Shown in pieces: positions 62,430 through 64,000 of a stretch of 64,000 nt of DNA. Position numbers and translations under genes: made by a program. Source of the stretch: Flammeovirga sp. EKP202 (GTDB lineage: Bacteria > Bacteroidota > Bacteroidia > Cytophagales > Flammeovirgaceae); contig NZ_JACVVP010000016.1 of NCBI RefSeq assembly GCF_014534745.1, positions 85,780-149,779 on the forward strand. Direction: 5' to 3'. The first letter of the stretch is position 1, and every line of letters starts with the position of its first letter. The notes beneath the pieces are model-generated. The model worked only from the letters and a program-made list of their open reading frames with translations. It was not told the origin of the DNA and searched no databases.

Positions 62430-63122
62430 ATGAAAAGGAAAAAAATTACCGTTTTAACTGGCGCAGGTATATCTGCAGAAAGTGGAATCGCCACTTTTAG
62501 AGGCAGTGATGGCCTATGGGAAGGACACGATATTATGGAAGTTGCATCTCCACAAGGTTGGAGTAGAAATAGAGAATTAGTTCTTCACTTTTATAATGAG
62601 AGACGAAAAGCGGCAAAAAAAGCAGAACCCAATAAAGGTCATCTCCTATTAGCAGAATTAGAAAAGGATTATGATGTAACCGTCATTACTCAAAATGTAG
62701 ACAACCTTCATGAACGAGCAGGGTCAAGTAAAATTATTCATTTACATGGGCAGTTATTTCAATCAAGAAGTACGCTAGATGAAAGCTTGGTTTATGAAAT
62801 GGAACATGATGAAATTAAATTAGGAGATAAATGCGAAAAAGGAAGTCAGTTAAGACCAAATATTGTTTGGTTTGGTGAAGATGTACCTTTAATGGAAGCT
62901 GCCGTTGAAATCACCGAGCAAAGTGACATATTCATCGTAGTAGGCACTTCATTACAAGTTTACCCTGCAGCCAATCTTATTCATTACACTCCTGCTCATT
63001 GTAAATCCTATTTAATTGATCCTAAGATACCTGCGAATGCAGACTTAAGAAATATCCATCTTATCGAGAAAGGAGGAAGTGAAGGATTAGAGATTCTGAA
63101 GGGTTTATTAACAAAAAACTGA
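62430..63122 (+). CDS. cobB: NAD-dependent deacylase, sirtuin family (class III), zinc site degenerate
   Basis: The 230-residue sirtuin removes acyl groups from lysines with NAD. It has TGAGISAESGIATFRG, TQNVDNLHERAG and catalytic His106 in HLHGQL, and GTSLQVYPAANL near the C-terminus. Tyr55 and Arg58 in FYNERR match the Tyr-x-x-Arg pair that makes SIRT5 and E. coli CobB prefer succinyl or malonyl groups. The four zinc-binding cysteines are not kept: in that region only one cysteine (GDKCEKGSQ) remains. menA diverges from it. Confidence 0.92.
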   Translation: MKRKKITVLTGAGISAESGIATFRGSDGLWEGHDIMEVASPQGWSRNRELVLHFYNERRKAAKKAEPNKGHLLLAELEKDYDVTVITQNVDNLHERAGSSKIIHLHGQLFQSRSTLDESLVYEMEHDEIKLGDKCEKGSQLRPNIVWFGEDVPLMEAAVEITEQSDIFIVVGTSLQVYPAANLIHYTPAHCKSYLIDPKIPANADLRNIHLIEKGGSEGLEILKGLLTKN

Positions 63123-63245
63123 AATTTCTTATAATTTTTTAATGAAATAATTGTATAAGTGTAGGTTTTACATTATTATTGTTAATAACTCAATGAGAAT
63201 CATTGACTTGTGTAATTCGATTGTAAGACTAACGAAACTATCTAA

Positions 63246-63650
63246 ATGGAAAATTTATCAATTAACGCTTCTTTACAAAATAAGCAAATACCACAAATCT
63301 TTCTCAATGCAGACAATGGTAAAGGGGAAATAACTGGTGCGTCCTTCCATGAAAATGCATTTTACTTATACAAAGAAGTAACAAATTGGATTAATGAGTA
63401 TTTGGAAGAAAACAAAACCCTAGCATTAACTTTTGGTGTGAATTACTTTAATACACCATCGGCAAAGGGCATTTACAACATTCTTGCTACATTAAAAGAA
63501 TGGACGCACGAAAACAAAGAAATATCATTGAAATGGTATGTATTTGAAAATGATGATGACTTATATGAAGACATTGAAACATTAGCTGAAGATGTAGAGC
63601 TCAATATTTCTATAATAATGAGTGATAAAAAACATCAGATAGCCAGCTAA
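63246..63650 (+). CDS. Second SiaC-family regulatory protein (DUF1987)
   Basis: The 134-residue protein aligns with the SiaC protein encoded at 26597-26977: the ASFHENAFYLYKEVTNWINEYL helix corresponds to its SIPENSIEFY helix, and Thr70 in NYFNTPSAKG sits at the place of the phosphorylated Thr68 of Pseudomonas SiaC. The end has the W-Y-x-F-x-x-D-D-D and acidic-loop region. It lies 124 bases behind the sirtuin gene, probably with its own promoter. A kinase is not adjacent; it may compete with or be controlled by the distant SiaB. Confidence 0.82.
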   Translation: MENLSINASLQNKQIPQIFLNADNGKGEITGASFHENAFYLYKEVTNWINEYLEENKTLALTFGVNYFNTPSAKGIYNILATLKEWTHENKEISLKWYVFENDDDLYEDIETLAEDVELNISIIMSDKKHQIAS

Positions 63651-63716
63651 ACATGTTTTTATCCACTAAAAACAACTATCATCAACTAAAAGGCATTTTT
63701 GTGCCTTTTTTTTATT
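63651..63716 (+). terminator. Terminator of the second siaC gene
   Basis: AAAAGGCA (63688-63695) pairs with TGCCTTTT with a tight TTTTTG loop and a run of T residues follows, ending just before the repeat element. Confidence 0.8.
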
Positions 63717-63880
63717 TTAAGTACAAATTCAAAATTATCTAATACTAATTCTATTTTTTGTTTTCCGATTACTTCCTTCATAAAACGCTAAATAGAACCA
63801 CTATTCAAACGTTTTTTAGCGTTGTACTCACAAAAAATAAATTAGAATTAACTAAGATTTATTTTTGACTTAGTACTTAT
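63717..63880 (-). mobile_element. MITE-like element, copy B (164 bp, inverted relative to copy A)
   Basis: Read on the minus strand it aligns without gaps to copy A (61130-61293). Its terminal inverted repeats are less perfect: ATAAGTACTAAGTCAAAA against the reverse complement of TTAAGTACAAATTCAAAA. Internally it keeps a 9-bp palindrome AACGCTAAA / TTTAGCGTT (63784-63792 with 63815-63823) that copy A has partly lost. It lies between the second siaC gene and tRNA-His. Confidence 0.72.
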
Positions 63881-63893
63881 AAGATTTTGGGCA

Positions 63894-63926
63894 TAAAAAA
63901 AAGCTTTCAATTTCTTGAAAGCTTTT
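63894..63926 (-). terminator. Terminator downstream of tRNA-His
   Basis: On the minus strand AAAAGCTTTCAA pairs with TTGAAAGCTTTT around GAAA, followed by TTTTTTATG. Confidence 0.85.
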
Positions 63927-63927
63927 G

Positions 63928-64000
63928 GGCGAACGATGGGATTCGAACCCACGGCCCCCGGAACCACAAACCGGTGCTCTAACCAACTGAGCTACGATCG
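63928..64000 (-). tRNA. tRNA-His (GTG anticodon), 5' end cut by window
   Basis: On the minus strand the sequence runs from the acceptor stem (CGATCG, first base or two missing) through D-arm AGCTCAGTTGGTTAGAGC, anticodon arm CCGGT-TTGTGGT-TCCGG with anticodon GTG, and T-arm GTGGGTTCGAATCCCAT to acceptor CGTTCGC and a C discriminator, as expected for tRNA-His. The CCA end is not encoded. One T-T mismatch appears in the acceptor stem at pair 5-68. Confidence 0.9.

Noticed and set aside
63151..63333. 60-codon frame overlapping the second siaC gene
   Set aside because: It is an out-of-frame shadow of the siaC start region with hydrophobic but meaningless sequence.
1..64000. CRISPR array, prophage, integron or restriction/defence island
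   Set aside because: No regularly spaced repeats, integrases, capsid, methyltransferase-nuclease pairs or known defence genes were seen; nearly all genes are housekeeping or envelope functions.

Overview
The window comes from an AT-rich chromosome of a Bacteroidota bacterium, most likely a marine member of the Cytophagales (Flammeovirga-like; this genus guess is inference). Several things point there: TonB-dependent receptors with an N-terminal carboxypeptidase-regulatory-like domain, TamL (the lipoprotein form of TamA), an OstA-like LptA relative, the order of the cytochrome oxidase assembly genes, a fused 2-oxoacid dehydrogenase E1, and promoters of the Bacteroidota TAnnTTTG type. Codon use looks even throughout, and there is no phage, integrase, transposase or CRISPR array.

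Layout. 0-3 kb: the end of an amidohydrolase gene, a NADAR-domain protein, and rpsA behind a structured leader. 3-12 kb: two tandem paralogous pairs, each a TonB-dependent receptor followed by a lipoprotein. 12-18 kb: isocitrate dehydrogenase and aconitase B (TCA cycle) with a secreted esterase between them. 18-25 kb: a 23S rRNA methyltransferase, folK, tamL, an M48 peptidase and mreB. 25-33 kb: a four-repeat protein of unknown function, a SiaB/SiaC-like kinase and regulator pair, an RNA-binding CvfB protein, truC, miaA, and a membrane SpoIIE-type phosphatase that could be the SiaA counterpart. 32-42 kb: an MltF-like transglycosylase, the fused E1, a TPR-xseA-xseB-permease operon, a cation exchanger and an MBL-fold hydrolase. 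42-50 kb: a methyltransferase, a secreted barrel-like protein and a 1240-residue NtrY-like histidine kinase. 49-57 kb: a cytochrome c oxidase and heme A operon region lacking subunits I and II, then a cyclic-nucleotide-binding-domain protein and tilS. 57-64 kb: an OstA-like protein, an AraC regulator, menA, a sirtuin, a second SiaC-like protein and a partial tRNA-His.

How genes work together. The SiaB kinase, two SiaC proteins and the SpoIIE phosphatase have the parts of a partner-switching phosphorelay, although no diguanylate cyclase is present here. The oxidase block carries three ATGAC-N4-GTCAT palindromes with Crp/Fnr geometry upstream of its transcription units, which suggests shared redox control. 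MenA (menaquinone), heme A synthesis and the oxidase all serve respiration.

The least expected signals are non-coding. The rpsA leader has two hairpins that present the same 13-nt loop on different stems. A 164-bp MITE-like element occurs as an inverted pair around menA-sirtuin-siaC, with a third, older copy beside tilS.
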